Source: JAHHTP01 sp964587555 (GTDB lineage Bacteria; Bacillota; Clostridia; Oscillospirales; Ruminococcaceae). From it: a stretch of 43,707 bases of DNA. Both the position numbers and the translations under genes were made by a program. The notes under the pieces were generated by a model that worked only from the letters and a program-made list of their open reading frames with translations, did no database searches and was not told where the DNA came from. Shown here in pieces: positions 33,567 through 41,283 of this stretch. The first letter of the stretch is position 1. Each line of letters opens with the position of its first letter. The stretch spans positions 1-43,707 of the forward strand of contig CAZPLR010000012.1 of assembly GCA_964587555.1 (NCBI GenBank), written 5' to 3'.

Positions 33567-34718
33567 ATGATAGATAAGATTGATAATAAAGTGGTTTTTG
33601 ACCGTCGGAAATCCGTGGCGCCGCTGGGACTGATCGCAATGGCGGGCGCGTCCGAGATCGGCGAAAAGGTGAACCGCTACCTTGTGAAATGGGCGCAGGA
33701 AAGCGGTGACAACTACGACGACAGCTTTTTGATCGAGGCGCAGTGCCCGCGTTTTCAGTCCGGCGACGGTAAAGGAATTATCAAGTCGACCGTTCGCGGT
33801 GTGGATCTTTACATTTTAGTCGATGTAGGCAACTATAACTGCAAATACAAAATGTTTGGTCAGTACAACGCGATGTCACCGGATGACCATTATCAGGATT
33901 TAAAACGTATTATCCAAGCGACGGGAGGGAAAGCGCACCGTATCAATGTCATTATGCCGATTCTGTATGGCGGACGCCAGCACAGAAGAACCTACAGGGA
34001 GTCTTTAGACTGCGCTGTGATGCTTCAGGAACTGCACCAGATGGGCGTTTCCAACGTCATCACTTTTGATGCGCATGATCCGCGCGTCTGCAACGCCTGC
34101 CCGCTGATGGGCTTTGACAACGTGATACCGACCTATCAGGTATTAAAGGCAATGTTTAAGGCGCTGCCGGATTTAGCGGTCGATAAGGAGCATTTTATGG
34201 TAATCAGCCCGGACGAGGGCGCGATGAACCGCAATATGTATTATGCGTCGGTACTGGGCGTTGATCTCGGCATGTTCTATAAGCGCCGTGATTACTCCAC
34301 TGTCGTCAATGGGCGTAATCCGATCATTGCGCATGAGTATATGGGCAACGATGTTGCGGGGAAGGATGTTTTTATCGCGGATGACATCATCTCCTCCGGC
34401 GAGTCGATGCTTGATATCGCTTATGAGCTGAAGAAGCGCAGCGCGAGAAAGATCTATACATACGCCACCTACGGTTTGTTTACAAACGGTATGAAGAAAT
34501 TTGACGAAGCGTATGAAAACGGGATCATTCACGGTGTATTCGGCACCAACCTGACCTACCGCAGTCCGGAACTGCTTTCGCGCGAGTGGTTCCACGAGGT
34601 GGATGTAACGAAGTATATCGCGTATTTCATCACCGCGATTAACCACGATAGTTCGGTCACCGCTATCATGGATCCGAGCGCAAAGATTCAGAAGCTGCTC
34701 CAGACGCATCACAATTGA
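33567..34718 (+). CDS. prs: Ribose-phosphate pyrophosphokinase (long clostridial type)
   Basis: A 383-residue PRPP synthase, longer and more divergent than the common 315-residue class. It would transfer pyrophosphate from ATP to ribose-5-phosphate. Recognisable elements are the ILVDVGNYNCKYKMF and MPILYGGRQHRR region (the YGRQDRK-like flexible segment), FDAHDP, and the PRPP loop FIADDIISSGES (269-280) in place of the usual VDDMIDTAGT. It lies 94 bp after gpmI behind a strong hairpin and is followed by a terminator, so it may be the last gene of the glycolytic unit. Confidence 0.88.
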   Translation: MIDKIDNKVVFDRRKSVAPLGLIAMAGASEIGEKVNRYLVKWAQESGDNYDDSFLIEAQCPRFQSGDGKGIIKSTVRGVDLYILVDVGNYNCKYKMFGQYNAMSPDDHYQDLKRIIQATGGKAHRINVIMPILYGGRQHRRTYRESLDCAVMLQELHQMGVSNVITFDAHDPRVCNACPLMGFDNVIPTYQVLKAMFKALPDLAVDKEHFMVISPDEGAMNRNMYYASVLGVDLGMFYKRRDYSTVVNGRNPIIAHEYMGNDVAGKDVFIADDIISSGESMLDIAYELKKRSARKIYTYATYGLFTNGMKKFDEAYENGIIHGVFGTNLTYRSPELLSREWFHEVDVTKYIAYFITAINHDSSVTAIMDPSAKIQKLLQTHHN

Positions 34719-34740
34719 ATCCAAAAAGCAAAATCATCCC

Positions 34741-34771
34741 AAAGAGCGCCGCTTTTCCGGCGCTCTTTTTT
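34741..34771 (+). terminator. Rho-independent terminator after prs
   Basis: AGAGCGCCG (34743-34751) pairs with CGGCGCTCT (34758-34766), followed by a T run. Confidence 0.92.
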
Positions 34772-34842
34772 GTGCGTTTTTGCATAAGACAGAAGCAGCC
34801 CTTAAAAATACTAAAAATAGGAAAATTTTTTTGCAAATATCA

Positions 34843-34871
34843 TTGACAAAGCAGAGTGGGCATGATATAAT
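34843..34871 (+). promoter_or_regulatory. Sigma-A promoter for the lipoprotein pair
   Basis: Perfect TTGACA (34843-34848) and TATAAT (34866-34871) are 17 bp apart. The hexamers and their flanks (TTGACAAAGC and TGATATAATAAAA) match those of the tRNA-Gly/Cys promoter at 40256. Confidence 0.8.
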
Positions 34872-34947
34872 AAAATTGGGGAGGTATACATTTTATTCTT
34901 TTGGCGTTTTCAAAATCGATTAGAAAAGGAGGATTGCAGATTGAAAA

Positions 34948-34998
34948 ATGAATGATAATACCCTGCACCTATTCGTCAACAAAACAAACCATGTATGA
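34948..34998 (+). CDS. Possible 16-residue leader peptide
   Basis: Behind AGGAGG (about 34927-34933) an ATG opens 16 codons (MNDNTLHLFVNKTNHV). The stop directly abuts the ribosome site of the first lipoprotein. SD-to-start spacing is long. A leader peptide or a chance frame are both possible. Confidence 0.25.
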   Translation: MNDNTLHLFVNKTNHV

Positions 34999-35010
34999 AA
35001 GGAGAATACC

Positions 35011-35649
35011 ATGATTAGAAAAATCAAATGGAACAAATTCTTCGCGTTGCTTTGCTCCGTCCTTCTTAGTCTCTCCCTCTTTTCGGGCTGTGCAGAGAAG
35101 CAGGTGGGACTTTCGACTGATCCGGCGGATTATGAATCGATGGTGTTCAACAACACCCCATGGGGCAGTTCGCTAAAAGAGGTTGAAAAACTTTACGGTG
35201 AATTGGAGGAGCTGGATTCATCAGAAGAAAGCTCGCAAAAACAGTTTAAGTGCAAGGATAAAACTGTTTTTGGCGTGTCTGCCGAGATTGTACAGTTTAC
35301 TTTTTTCTTTGACGGTAAGGATTACTATTTGATGGACGCAGGGGCGTTTTATAAAAATATTACTGTGGAGCAGGGCGAGGCGCTCGACGCGATTTTCGGC
35401 GCCGTGACCGACGAAGCGCTGTTGGAAAAGACAACTGCCGATTATACTGACGAGGAGTATGAGATTCTTTGCAAAAACGTCGATAAATTCGATTTAAACG
35501 AGCGTTTCAAAAACCGCGGAGAGGAACAGATACTTCTGCCGCAGTACTTTGTTCAGTGCGATGTAAGGGAGCCGGACGAGGAAACCGGTCTGTGCAGCGC
35601 GAGCTACGCTATTACAAACTTTCACATTTACAGCGAGAATGAATATTGA
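35011..35649 (+). CDS. Putative lipoprotein, copy 1
   Basis: A 212-residue exported lipoprotein. The basic start (MIRKIKWNK) is followed by a hydrophobic segment and a lipobox LFSGC, so mature Cys27 should be lipidated. The exported part begins AEKQVGLSTDPADYE and NTPWGSSLKEVEKLYG, then an acidic domain of unknown fold. The domain family is not recognised. GAAAGGAG precedes the ATG. It is the first of two tandem paralogs, with its own sigma-A promoter. It shares a 101-bp stretch identical to copy 2, while the rest has diverged. Confidence 0.85.
   Translation: MIRKIKWNKFFALLCSVLLSLSLFSGCAEKQVGLSTDPADYESMVFNNTPWGSSLKEVEKLYGELEELDSSEESSQKQFKCKDKTVFGVSAEIVQFTFFFDGKDYYLMDAGAFYKNITVEQGEALDAIFGAVTDEALLEKTTADYTDEEYEILCKNVDKFDLNERFKNRGEEQILLPQYFVQCDVREPDEETGLCSASYAITNFHIYSENEY
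35074..35174 (+). repeat. 101-bp perfect direct repeat, copy 1
   Basis: Identical base for base to 35748-35848 (offset 674). It covers the lipobox and the first about 25 residues of the mature lipoprotein. Sequence on both sides is clearly diverged. Confidence 0.95.
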
Positions 35650-35690
35650 TTCAAGACTCGGTGCAGGTAAAATAAGAGGAGATGATCGAT

Positions 35691-36338
35691 ATGCAGAAAA
35701 TCAAACAAAAAAACCTTGTATTACTTTGCGCAATTATTCTTGGCGTTTCCCTCTTTTCGGGCTGTGCAGAGAAGCAGGTGGGACTTTCGACTGATCCGGC
35801 GGATTATGAATCGATGGTGTTCAACAACACCCCATGGGGCAGTTCGCTGGAGGAGGTCGAAAAGCTGTATGGCGAGTTGACTCCTCTGGATTCGGAATCA
35901 GACGAATTTACACTCAATACCTACACCGTTTCGGGGGTCAGTGTGTTCGGCTTTGCGGCGGAACGGGTGGAGTTTGTGTTTCTTAACGGCGAAAATGGCA
36001 GCTATCTGATGACGACCCATACAACGTTTCAGAAATTGAGTCTTGAGGAATACGAAAAGCTTCAGGAAATGATCGAGTCGGTGACCGATGAATCGCTTTT
36101 GGAGCAAACGACCGGCGATCTCAGCGAGGAGGAGAACGAACGGATCAACGCGAATGTGGAAAAATACGGTTTAAATGAGATGGTGAGAGACGACACCTCG
36201 CCGAGGATGAATCTATATAACATAGAGGCCGGTTACTATTCCTCCGGCGATGGCGAAAAGGATTTGGAGAACGGTTTGAGCTGTTATCTTGATTTCGGCG
36301 CGACCGTAAAGCTTTTAAGCGAAAGAGTCTATGAGTGA
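35691..36338 (+). CDS. Putative lipoprotein, copy 2
   Basis: A 215-residue paralog of the preceding lipoprotein, with the same lipobox LFSGC and the same first mature residues, then a diverged C-terminal domain (NTPWGSSLEEVEKLYGEL onward). Both C-terminal halves keep the spaced pattern VTDE.LLE.TT, so they are true paralogs. AGAGGAG lies 9 nt before the ATG at 35691; the ATG at 35682 has no room for a ribosome site. It lies 42 bp after copy 1. The function is unknown. Confidence 0.85.
   Translation: MQKIKQKNLVLLCAIILGVSLFSGCAEKQVGLSTDPADYESMVFNNTPWGSSLEEVEKLYGELTPLDSESDEFTLNTYTVSGVSVFGFAAERVEFVFLNGENGSYLMTTHTTFQKLSLEEYEKLQEMIESVTDESLLEQTTGDLSEEENERINANVEKYGLNEMVRDDTSPRMNLYNIEAGYYSSGDGEKDLENGLSCYLDFGATVKLLSERVYE
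35748..35848 (+). repeat. 101-bp perfect direct repeat, copy 2
   Basis: Partner of 35074-35174, identical over all 101 bases. Confidence 0.95.
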
Positions 36339-36382
36339 CGCCGAATAACCGAATAACACCGAATAACACGGAAATAAACAGA

Positions 36383-36421
36383 TCGGGAGAGCCTTTGAAA
36401 AAAGACTCTCCCGAATTGTTT
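36383..36421. terminator. Bidirectional terminator
   Basis: TCGGGAGAG (36383-36391) pairs with CTCTCCCGA (36406-36414). T-rich sequence lies on the plus-strand side and the loop holds A6. It sits between the convergent lipoprotein and DUF1796 genes. Just upstream, three copies of a CCGAATAA unit occur in tandem (36340-36365). Confidence 0.7.
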
Positions 36422-36426
36422 TGAAA

Positions 36427-37650
36427 TTATTCCTTCGGCGGCAGATACACCGGCTCTGCGCCGACCAGATCGGTCGCGGTATAGAGTTGGAATGGGAATT
36501 TGTCGCGCTCCCGCATTAAGAAGTGCAGGTCGTCGATTTGGGTGGAGATTGCGGCGTCCGCTTCCTCGATCCCCGGGATGTCGAGTAACCAATTGCGGCG
36601 CGGCGGAGGCAGAAGCGGCAGTCCCGCCTCGATCCGGCGGTTGTTTTCCTCGTCAAATTTTTTTCGCTCCTCGTCGCTCATCGGCTTGCGCACACGGCGC
36701 TTGACCGGCACGCCCATAAAACATCCGTTTTCGTCCTCCGGAATACGCCAGCCGGTGATGAAGAGCGGCGTGATCTGTGCTTCCTTTAATTGTGGGATCA
36801 GGATGCGCATAAACTCGTTCGCGCCGAGCAGAACTACCTTTTTCGCATGGCTGCGCACCAGGATATCGGTCAGCTTTTTTCCTTCGGAAAGCGCCTTGCA
36901 CCAAGCGGCCCACGCCTTCTGTTCAAGCTCCAGCCGTTCTTTGGCGATGCGCATCTCGTTCATGCTGACGTCGTGGGTGGCGAGCAGTTCTTTTTTGATA
37001 AAGAAATCAACGTTTTTCGCGCGCTTTTCCAGCGGATAGGTATCCGGCGAGATCAGGAAATCGTGCAGTTCTTTGTTATCGTCAAAGCACAGACCTAAGA
37101 TGTGGTCATCCTTGTGGTGCTGTACCTCAAAGATTTTTAACTGTGGGTAGGCGGCGGCGTCGATATGGTTGCTCATCAGCAGCAAGTCGTTTCCCGGATG
37201 GTAGGATTTTAACTGCGCTGTCACGTCGTCAATGTGCTCGGTTAAATATTTTGCCTCGGAGTCGTTGGCGATCTGCCGGACAAAAAGGGTCGGCTCCTTG
37301 ATGCTGTCATATAGATAAGCAATACGGCGCTCATATTTTGCTTGGACCGCCGGAAGCTGCTGGGAAAGCGGCGGGGCGTCCTGCAGCGGATCAAAGTCGT
37401 GAATGAATCCAAGGCGGTATTTTTTGTTGATATATTCGCCGTTATTGAGCGGGTGCGGCTTGTGTTCCAGATAGTCAGGATTGAGAAAGTCCTCAAAATG
37501 GTTGGCAAGCAGCGTTAAATTCACACGCAGGTCAGACATAAACCAATCAAATGGGCCGGAGTGCTCTCTTAAACCCAATCTGGATAAGCCAGACGCGATG
37601 TTGCACGCATTGCCAAAGCTGATGATATGCTGATATTTTGGTGTTGCCAT
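36427..37650 (-). CDS. DUF1796-type papain-like protein with C-terminal Rossmann-like domain, copy A
   Basis: A 407-residue protein with no signal peptide. The N-terminal half fits the DUF1796 family (putative papain-like cysteine peptidase): ISFGNACNIASGLSRLGLREHSGPFDW with candidate Cys16, NHFEDFLNP, and FIHDF with candidate His84. The C-terminal part (about 265-330) has VVLLGANEFMRILIPQL, then a strand-helix-strand pattern ending GVPVKRR, like a small Rossmann or sugar-enzyme accessory domain. Proteolytic activity for DUF1796 is predicted, not shown. GAAAGAAAGAAG precedes the ATG. It is divergent from copy B at 37904 with the same architecture. Confidence 0.7.
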   Translation of the reverse strand: MATPKYQHIISFGNACNIASGLSRLGLREHSGPFDWFMSDLRVNLTLLANHFEDFLNPDYLEHKPHPLNNGEYINKKYRLGFIHDFDPLQDAPPLSQQLPAVQAKYERRIAYLYDSIKEPTLFVRQIANDSEAKYLTEHIDDVTAQLKSYHPGNDLLLMSNHIDAAAYPQLKIFEVQHHKDDHILGLCFDDNKELHDFLISPDTYPLEKRAKNVDFFIKKELLATHDVSMNEMRIAKERLELEQKAWAAWCKALSEGKKLTDILVRSHAKKVVLLGANEFMRILIPQLKEAQITPLFITGWRIPEDENGCFMGVPVKRRVRKPMSDEERKKFDEENNRRIEAGLPLLPPPRRNWLLDIPGIEEADAAISTQIDDLHFLMRERDKFPFQLYTATDLVGAEPVYLPPKE

Positions 37651-37716
37651 GAATTTCTGTTCTTCTTTCTTTCTTTTATTATCATGCCTTTGAAAAGGCG
37701 CTTTCTTCCCAAGTGT

Positions 37717-37745
37717 AGTTTAGCACAAATCAAAAAGGCTGTCAA
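37717..37745 (-). promoter_or_regulatory. Sigma-A promoter for DUF1796 copy A
   Basis: On the minus strand TTGACA (37740-37745) and TAAACT (37717-37722) are 17 bp apart. Confidence 0.6.
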
Positions 37746-37817
37746 TTGCTGTTTTGAAATCCGAAAGATAAGGCAAAATATTAGGAAAAATCAGCGTAAA
37801 AAACCTTTTTCCATACG

Positions 37818-37846
37818 TTGACATCCCTTGAAAAACGTGGTAGAAT
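37818..37846 (+). promoter_or_regulatory. Sigma-A promoter for DUF1796 copy B
   Basis: TTGACA (37818-37823) and TAGAAT (37841-37846) are 17 bp apart. It is back to back with the promoter of copy A, 72 bp away. Confidence 0.7.
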
Positions 37847-37903
37847 AAATTCGCAGTCTGTCTATGATAAAGATAAAAGCGGGCTTTGACAGGAGGAATT
37901 TAT

Positions 37904-39097
37904 ATGGAGAAAAAAATCGTATATCAGCATGCGTTTTCGGTGGGCGACGGCTGCAATGTCGCGGCAGCGCTTTCCCGCACCGGCTTAAGAGAGCGTTCCG
38001 GTCCGTTTGATTGGATCATTTCGGATATCGAGGACGTGATGGCGCTGATTGAGAATCATTTTGAGGATTTTCTCAATCCTCAAATGCTTGTCCCGTCGCC
38101 GATTCCATTCAATGCGGGGCAAAAGCGCCATACCCGCTATAAGAGCGTCATTTTTGTTCACGATTTTGCGCCGGAGGAGGATGCGCCGCCGCTTGAGGAG
38201 CAGATCGGGGCAATCCAAGAAAAATATGCCCGCCGCATTGCGTATTTTTACGAATGCCTGAAAGAGCCGACCATGTTTTATCACTTTATTTTCGGCGGCG
38301 ATGTGGAGTATTGGAAAACCAATGCCAAACGGGTCGAGCAATTTTTTAAGCGGATCCACCCGGACAACCTCTTTGTCTTAATGGCGGAAAGCGATCAAAA
38401 GGCGGGGCAGACCGAGGTGATTGACGGCGTAACGATCTACTATGTGCAGGGGCAGAGAGACGATCATGTGTTGGGCTATTATGCGGATACCAATCCGCAG
38501 CTCAAGGCGCTGATGCATTCGCCGGATAACTTTCCGCTTGCACGTCGGGCGGATAACCTGCGCTTTTTTATCGATAAACAGCTTGGTATCAATCGTGAAA
38601 TCAGCATGAACGAGATGCGAATTGCTAGGGATAAACTTGCTGCCGAGCAGATCGTCTGGCGGGAATGGGTCAGGCAGCAGCAGCGTGGAAAACATCTCTC
38701 CGACAGGCTTTTGCGCGATGGCAGCCAGAAGATCGGTATTTTCGGCTACAACAACTTTTTTGAGCCGGTTGTAGACGATCTGAAGGCAGCGGGATTGGAG
38801 ATTAAATTTGTCACCTCTTGGTATCTGCACGGTCAGGATGAATGCCTTGGCATACCGGTTTATCAGCCGCAGGAGCCGACCGAGGAGGAAATCGCTGCGC
38901 GAGAAAAAGCAAAGCAGGAGAAGTCCGAAGAGGATGAGGGCTTTCAATGGCTTAAGTTTTTCGCGCGTCAGCCGGTCTTTTCCACAGTCGACACGGTCAT
39001 TGTGGTCGATGTCGAGGACGATTTCTTTGTCAAAAAGGGAAGCGGTTTATTCCCTTGTAAGGTGTACTCGCTGAAAAATCTGCTGGGAATGGAATAA
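37904..39097 (+). CDS. DUF1796-type papain-like protein with C-terminal Rossmann-like domain, copy B
   Basis: A 397-residue paralog of copy A: FSVGDGCNVAAALSRTGLRERSGPFDW (candidate Cys17), NHFEDFLNP, and FVHDF (candidate His86). Both copies also share SMNEMRIA in the middle and a C-terminal IGIFGYNNFFEPVVDDL to GIPVYQP domain. A charged insertion (about 325-345) is rich in Glu and Lys. The strong ribosome site AGGAGG precedes the ATG. Overall identity to A is moderate, so the duplication is old. The family often occurs near surface-polysaccharide genes, which is not obvious here apart from the nearby amidase. Confidence 0.7.
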   Translation: MEKKIVYQHAFSVGDGCNVAAALSRTGLRERSGPFDWIISDIEDVMALIENHFEDFLNPQMLVPSPIPFNAGQKRHTRYKSVIFVHDFAPEEDAPPLEEQIGAIQEKYARRIAYFYECLKEPTMFYHFIFGGDVEYWKTNAKRVEQFFKRIHPDNLFVLMAESDQKAGQTEVIDGVTIYYVQGQRDDHVLGYYADTNPQLKALMHSPDNFPLARRADNLRFFIDKQLGINREISMNEMRIARDKLAAEQIVWREWVRQQQRGKHLSDRLLRDGSQKIGIFGYNNFFEPVVDDLKAAGLEIKFVTSWYLHGQDECLGIPVYQPQEPTEEEIAAREKAKQEKSEEDEGFQWLKFFARQPVFSTVDTVIVVDVEDDFFVKKGSGLFPCKVYSLKNLLGME

Positions 39098-39114
39098 GTG
39101 CAGTTTTTCCAATC

Positions 39115-39145
39115 AAAAAGCGCCGGAGCGGTTCCGGCGCTTTTT
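39115..39145. terminator. Bidirectional terminator
   Basis: A 13-bp stem (AAAAAGCGCCGGA with TCCGGCGCTTTTT) lies between the convergent DUF1796 copy B and amidase genes. Confidence 0.92.
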
Positions 39146-39150
39146 GCGTT

Positions 39151-39765
39151 TTAAATGTTGTTGTATTTTTGCCGCAGATAAGCGAGGTTCTCCGGCGTAT
39201 CCTCGGTGTATGGAACGCCGAGGTACTCTAGGATGCCGCGCGAAATCGCAAGCCCGATCTCAACTATGTTTGACATAATAAACGCCGCGTCCTCCGGCTG
39301 ATCGTGAAACGCTACCTCGATCAGTACGGCGGGCGCTGTAGTGCGGCGCAGCTCGTAATACCCTTTGCCGCCAAACGCGCTTTTCCCCTCGATAACGCCA
39401 AATCCCTCCACTGGGGAGATAGCGGCAAGCTGATCGTAAATGTCGTTTGCCAGCGCTTCGCTGCGCAAACCAAATTCGTGAACGTAAACCGCCGGGCCGC
39501 GCGCTTCCATGGTGTCGGAGGCGTTGGAGTGGATCGCGACGTGGATTGCCGGCGCATAGGCGTTGGATTGTGCGACCACTTCGCTTAAGCTCATCTCCGG
39601 CGAATTACGGATCACGCGCAGACCATGCCGCTGTAGGTCGTACTGCACAACATCGGCAATCAGGTTCATCCGGTATTCCTCGGTGCCATAGTCGCCGTAG
39701 CCGACGTTCCAATCCTGTACCGAGGGGGAAAGGTAAACGTCGACCGGACTGTTTTCATATACCAT
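39151..39765 (-). CDS. N-acetylmuramoyl-L-alanine amidase (Amidase_3-like)
   Basis: A 204-residue zinc amidase-like protein that would cleave the MurNAc-L-Ala bond of peptidoglycan. It has a Glu in TEEYRMN (29/30), His79 in HVAIHSNAS, and Glu150 in LIEVAFHDQ. The usual first zinc histidine (DPGHGG) is replaced by SPSVQDWN, as I recall for a phage- and Clostridia-associated subgroup. There is no signal peptide, so export or a lysis role is unclear. AAAGGAGGG precedes the ATG. It is convergent with DUF1796 copy B and divergent from spoIIID. Confidence 0.85.
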   Translation of the reverse strand: MVYENSPVDVYLSPSVQDWNVGYGDYGTEEYRMNLIADVVQYDLQRHGLRVIRNSPEMSLSEVVAQSNAYAPAIHVAIHSNASDTMEARGPAVYVHEFGLRSEALANDIYDQLAAISPVEGFGVIEGKSAFGGKGYYELRRTTAPAVLIEVAFHDQPEDAAFIMSNIVEIGLAISRGILEYLGVPYTEDTPENLAYLRQKYNNI

Positions 39766-39886
39766 AAAGAAGCCCTCCTTTGTAAGCTTTTTCTTATTCT
39801 ATGCTGCGGAAAACCAAAAAGTTCTACCTTTTAGAAAATGTGCATATGATGCAAATGAAAGCACAAAGGAAAGGGATGAGCGAATC

Positions 39887-40201
39887 ATGCAGACAGACTA
39901 TGCCGCAGCGTTTTGCAGCCGGAAAGAGCGCTGCGTGCTGCTTGCGGAATATATCGTGGAGAGCAAAGACACCGTCCGCGGTGCGGCGGCAAAATTCGGC
40001 GTCAGCAAATCTACCGTACATAACGACATCACAAACCGTTTAAAACACTACAACCGCGCCCTCTATGCACAGGTGCGAACCGTGCTGGAACACAATAAGG
40101 AGGAACGCCATATCCGCGGCGGAAACGCTACCAAGGAAAAATACGCGCGCTTACGACTGCGAAAAAAGATGGGAGAAACGTCGTACTCCAAAGCCAAGTG
40201 A
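39887..40201 (+). CDS. spoIIID: Sporulation transcription factor SpoIIID
   Basis: A 104-residue DNA-binding protein of the mother cell that adjusts sigma-E and sigma-K regulons. It has an N-terminal helix-turn-helix (TVRGAAAKFGVSKSTVHNDIT, about 29-49), followed by the family tail LRKKMGETSYSKAK, slightly longer than in Bacillus. AAAGGAAAGGG precedes the ATG. CATATGAT at 39843-39850 resembles a sigma-E -10 box, but the -35 is not clear. It supports a spore-forming host. Confidence 0.93.
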   Translation: MQTDYAAAFCSRKERCVLLAEYIVESKDTVRGAAAKFGVSKSTVHNDITNRLKHYNRALYAQVRTVLEHNKEERHIRGGNATKEKYARLRLRKKMGETSYSKAK

Positions 40202-40255
40202 TTATTTTATATAAAATCTGGAAGAAAAAAAGGATCAATTCTTACACGAAAAAGG

Positions 40256-40284
40256 TTGACAAAGCGGTGTGTTTCTGATATAAT
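40256..40284 (+). promoter_or_regulatory. Sigma-A promoter for tRNA-Gly/tRNA-Cys
   Basis: Perfect TTGACA (40256-40261) and TATAAT (40279-40284) are 17 bp apart, about 34 bp ahead of tRNA-Gly. Confidence 0.9.
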
Positions 40285-40317
40285 AAAACCTGTCGGTGAA
40301 AGCTGGCAGGAAAAGAT

Positions 40318-40393
40318 GCGGATTTAGCTCATCTGGTAGAGCGCCACCTTGCCAAGGTGGAGGTAGCGAGTTCGAGCCTCGTAATCCGCTCCA
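40318..40393 (+). tRNA. tRNA-Gly (anticodon GCC)
   Basis: A 76-nt cloverleaf with encoded CCA. GCGGATT pairs with AATCCGC, the anticodon stem CCACC/GGTGG encloses TTGCCAA (anticodon GCC), and the T-loop contains GTTCGAGCC. Confidence 0.97.
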
Positions 40394-40396
40394 TAC

Positions 40397-40471
40397 GGTG
40401 CCATAGCCAAGAGGTAAGGCGTGGGTCTGCAACACCCTGATTCCCCAGTTCAAATCTGGGTGGCACCTCCA
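40397..40471 (+). tRNA. tRNA-Cys (anticodon GCA)
   Basis: A 75-nt cloverleaf with encoded CCA. GGTGCCA pairs with TGGCACC, the anticodon loop is CTGCAAC (anticodon GCA), and the T-arm is CCCAG TTCAAAT CTGGG. Cotranscribed with tRNA-Gly three bases upstream. Confidence 0.97.
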
Positions 40472-40502
40472 ACATCCCGGAAGATTTTCCGGGATGTTTT
40501 TG
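40472..40502 (+). terminator. Rho-independent terminator of the tRNA pair
   Basis: An 11-bp perfect stem (ACATCCCGGAA with TTCCGGGATGT) is followed by TTTTTG. Confidence 0.92.
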
Positions 40503-40546
40503 TTTTGCGTGATACGCAGTGTTACATTGGGAAGGGAATGGAAGAA

Positions 40547-41164
40547 ATGAAAAAGCAAACAGCGGAGTTTATCAAATCAATCCTTGCGGGGGTAGCGATA
40601 TCGCTTGGCGGCATGGTGTATTTAAGTTGTGAGAACAAGATTGCAGGAGCGTTTTTATTTTCAGTCGGACTGGTCACAGTGGTACTGCTGGGCTTAAATC
40701 TGTACACTGGACGGATCGGATATGTGATTGGATGCGATCGTGCGACGCTGCTCACAACGATACTGTCGATACCGGGGAATTTTATCGGCTGTCTGCTGGT
40801 CGGATTGTTGAAAGCGCCGGTCGGCGAGGTTGTATCGATTTGTGGTAAAAAGCTGGATAAGGGGCTTTTACCAGCGTTTGCCGATGCGATCCTCTGCGGA
40901 CTGCTGATCTACATATGCGTGGAGATATTTAAAAAGCATGGTAAGCTGATCGGCATTTTGCTTTGTATCCCAACCTTTATTCTTTGTGGATTCGAGCATT
41001 CGATCGCGGATATGTTTTATTTCATTAACGCGCGAATGCTCACGCCAAGAGCTTTGCTTTTTGTATTTATCGTCGTTTTGGGCAATGCGGTCGGCGGGCT
41101 AGTGATTCCGGTGCTGATGCGATGCTATCTGCGGTTGAGCGGCGATCAGAGAAACAACCAATAA
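40547..41164 (+). CDS. Formate/nitrite transporter-family protein
   Basis: A 205-residue membrane protein with about six hydrophobic segments, of the FocA/NirC (FNT) superfamily. Family marks are LNLYTGRIGY, corresponding to the LFTGN region near the first half-repeat, and CGFEHSIADMFYF, matching the FEHSVANMF motif with its central His. It is short for the family (usually 250-280), so it is probably a compact clostridial subtype for formate, nitrite or another small anion; the substrate cannot be set. AAGGGA lies 9 nt before the ATG at 40547; the ATG at 40538 has no spacing. The only visible promoter upstream is the tRNA one, behind a strong terminator. Confidence 0.85.
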   Translation: MKKQTAEFIKSILAGVAISLGGMVYLSCENKIAGAFLFSVGLVTVVLLGLNLYTGRIGYVIGCDRATLLTTILSIPGNFIGCLLVGLLKAPVGEVVSICGKKLDKGLLPAFADAILCGLLIYICVEIFKKHGKLIGILLCIPTFILCGFEHSIADMFYFINARMLTPRALLFVFIVVLGNAVGGLVIPVLMRCYLRLSGDQRNNQ

Positions 41165-41178
41165 GTTAGCTTGAATGC

Positions 41179-41207
41179 TTGACCAACACTGCTTCATATG
41201 ATACAAT
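41179..41207 (+). promoter_or_regulatory. Sigma-A promoter for the GH18 gene
   Basis: TTGACC (41179-41184) and TACAAT (41202-41207) are 17 bp apart. The leader contains a short hairpin (GAGGG/CCCTC, 41259-41273) just before the start codon. Confidence 0.7.
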
Positions 41208-41283
41208 AAAACTGCGGAGCGAATTCCGTGTAGAAAACAAAAAAGGGGGAAAGGTCTGAGGGCGAGACCCTCGGACGAGAAAG

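Noticed and set aside
36340..36365. Tandem CCGAATAA units as a possible CRISPR or origin repeat
   Set aside because: Only three short imperfect units, no spacers of regular length.
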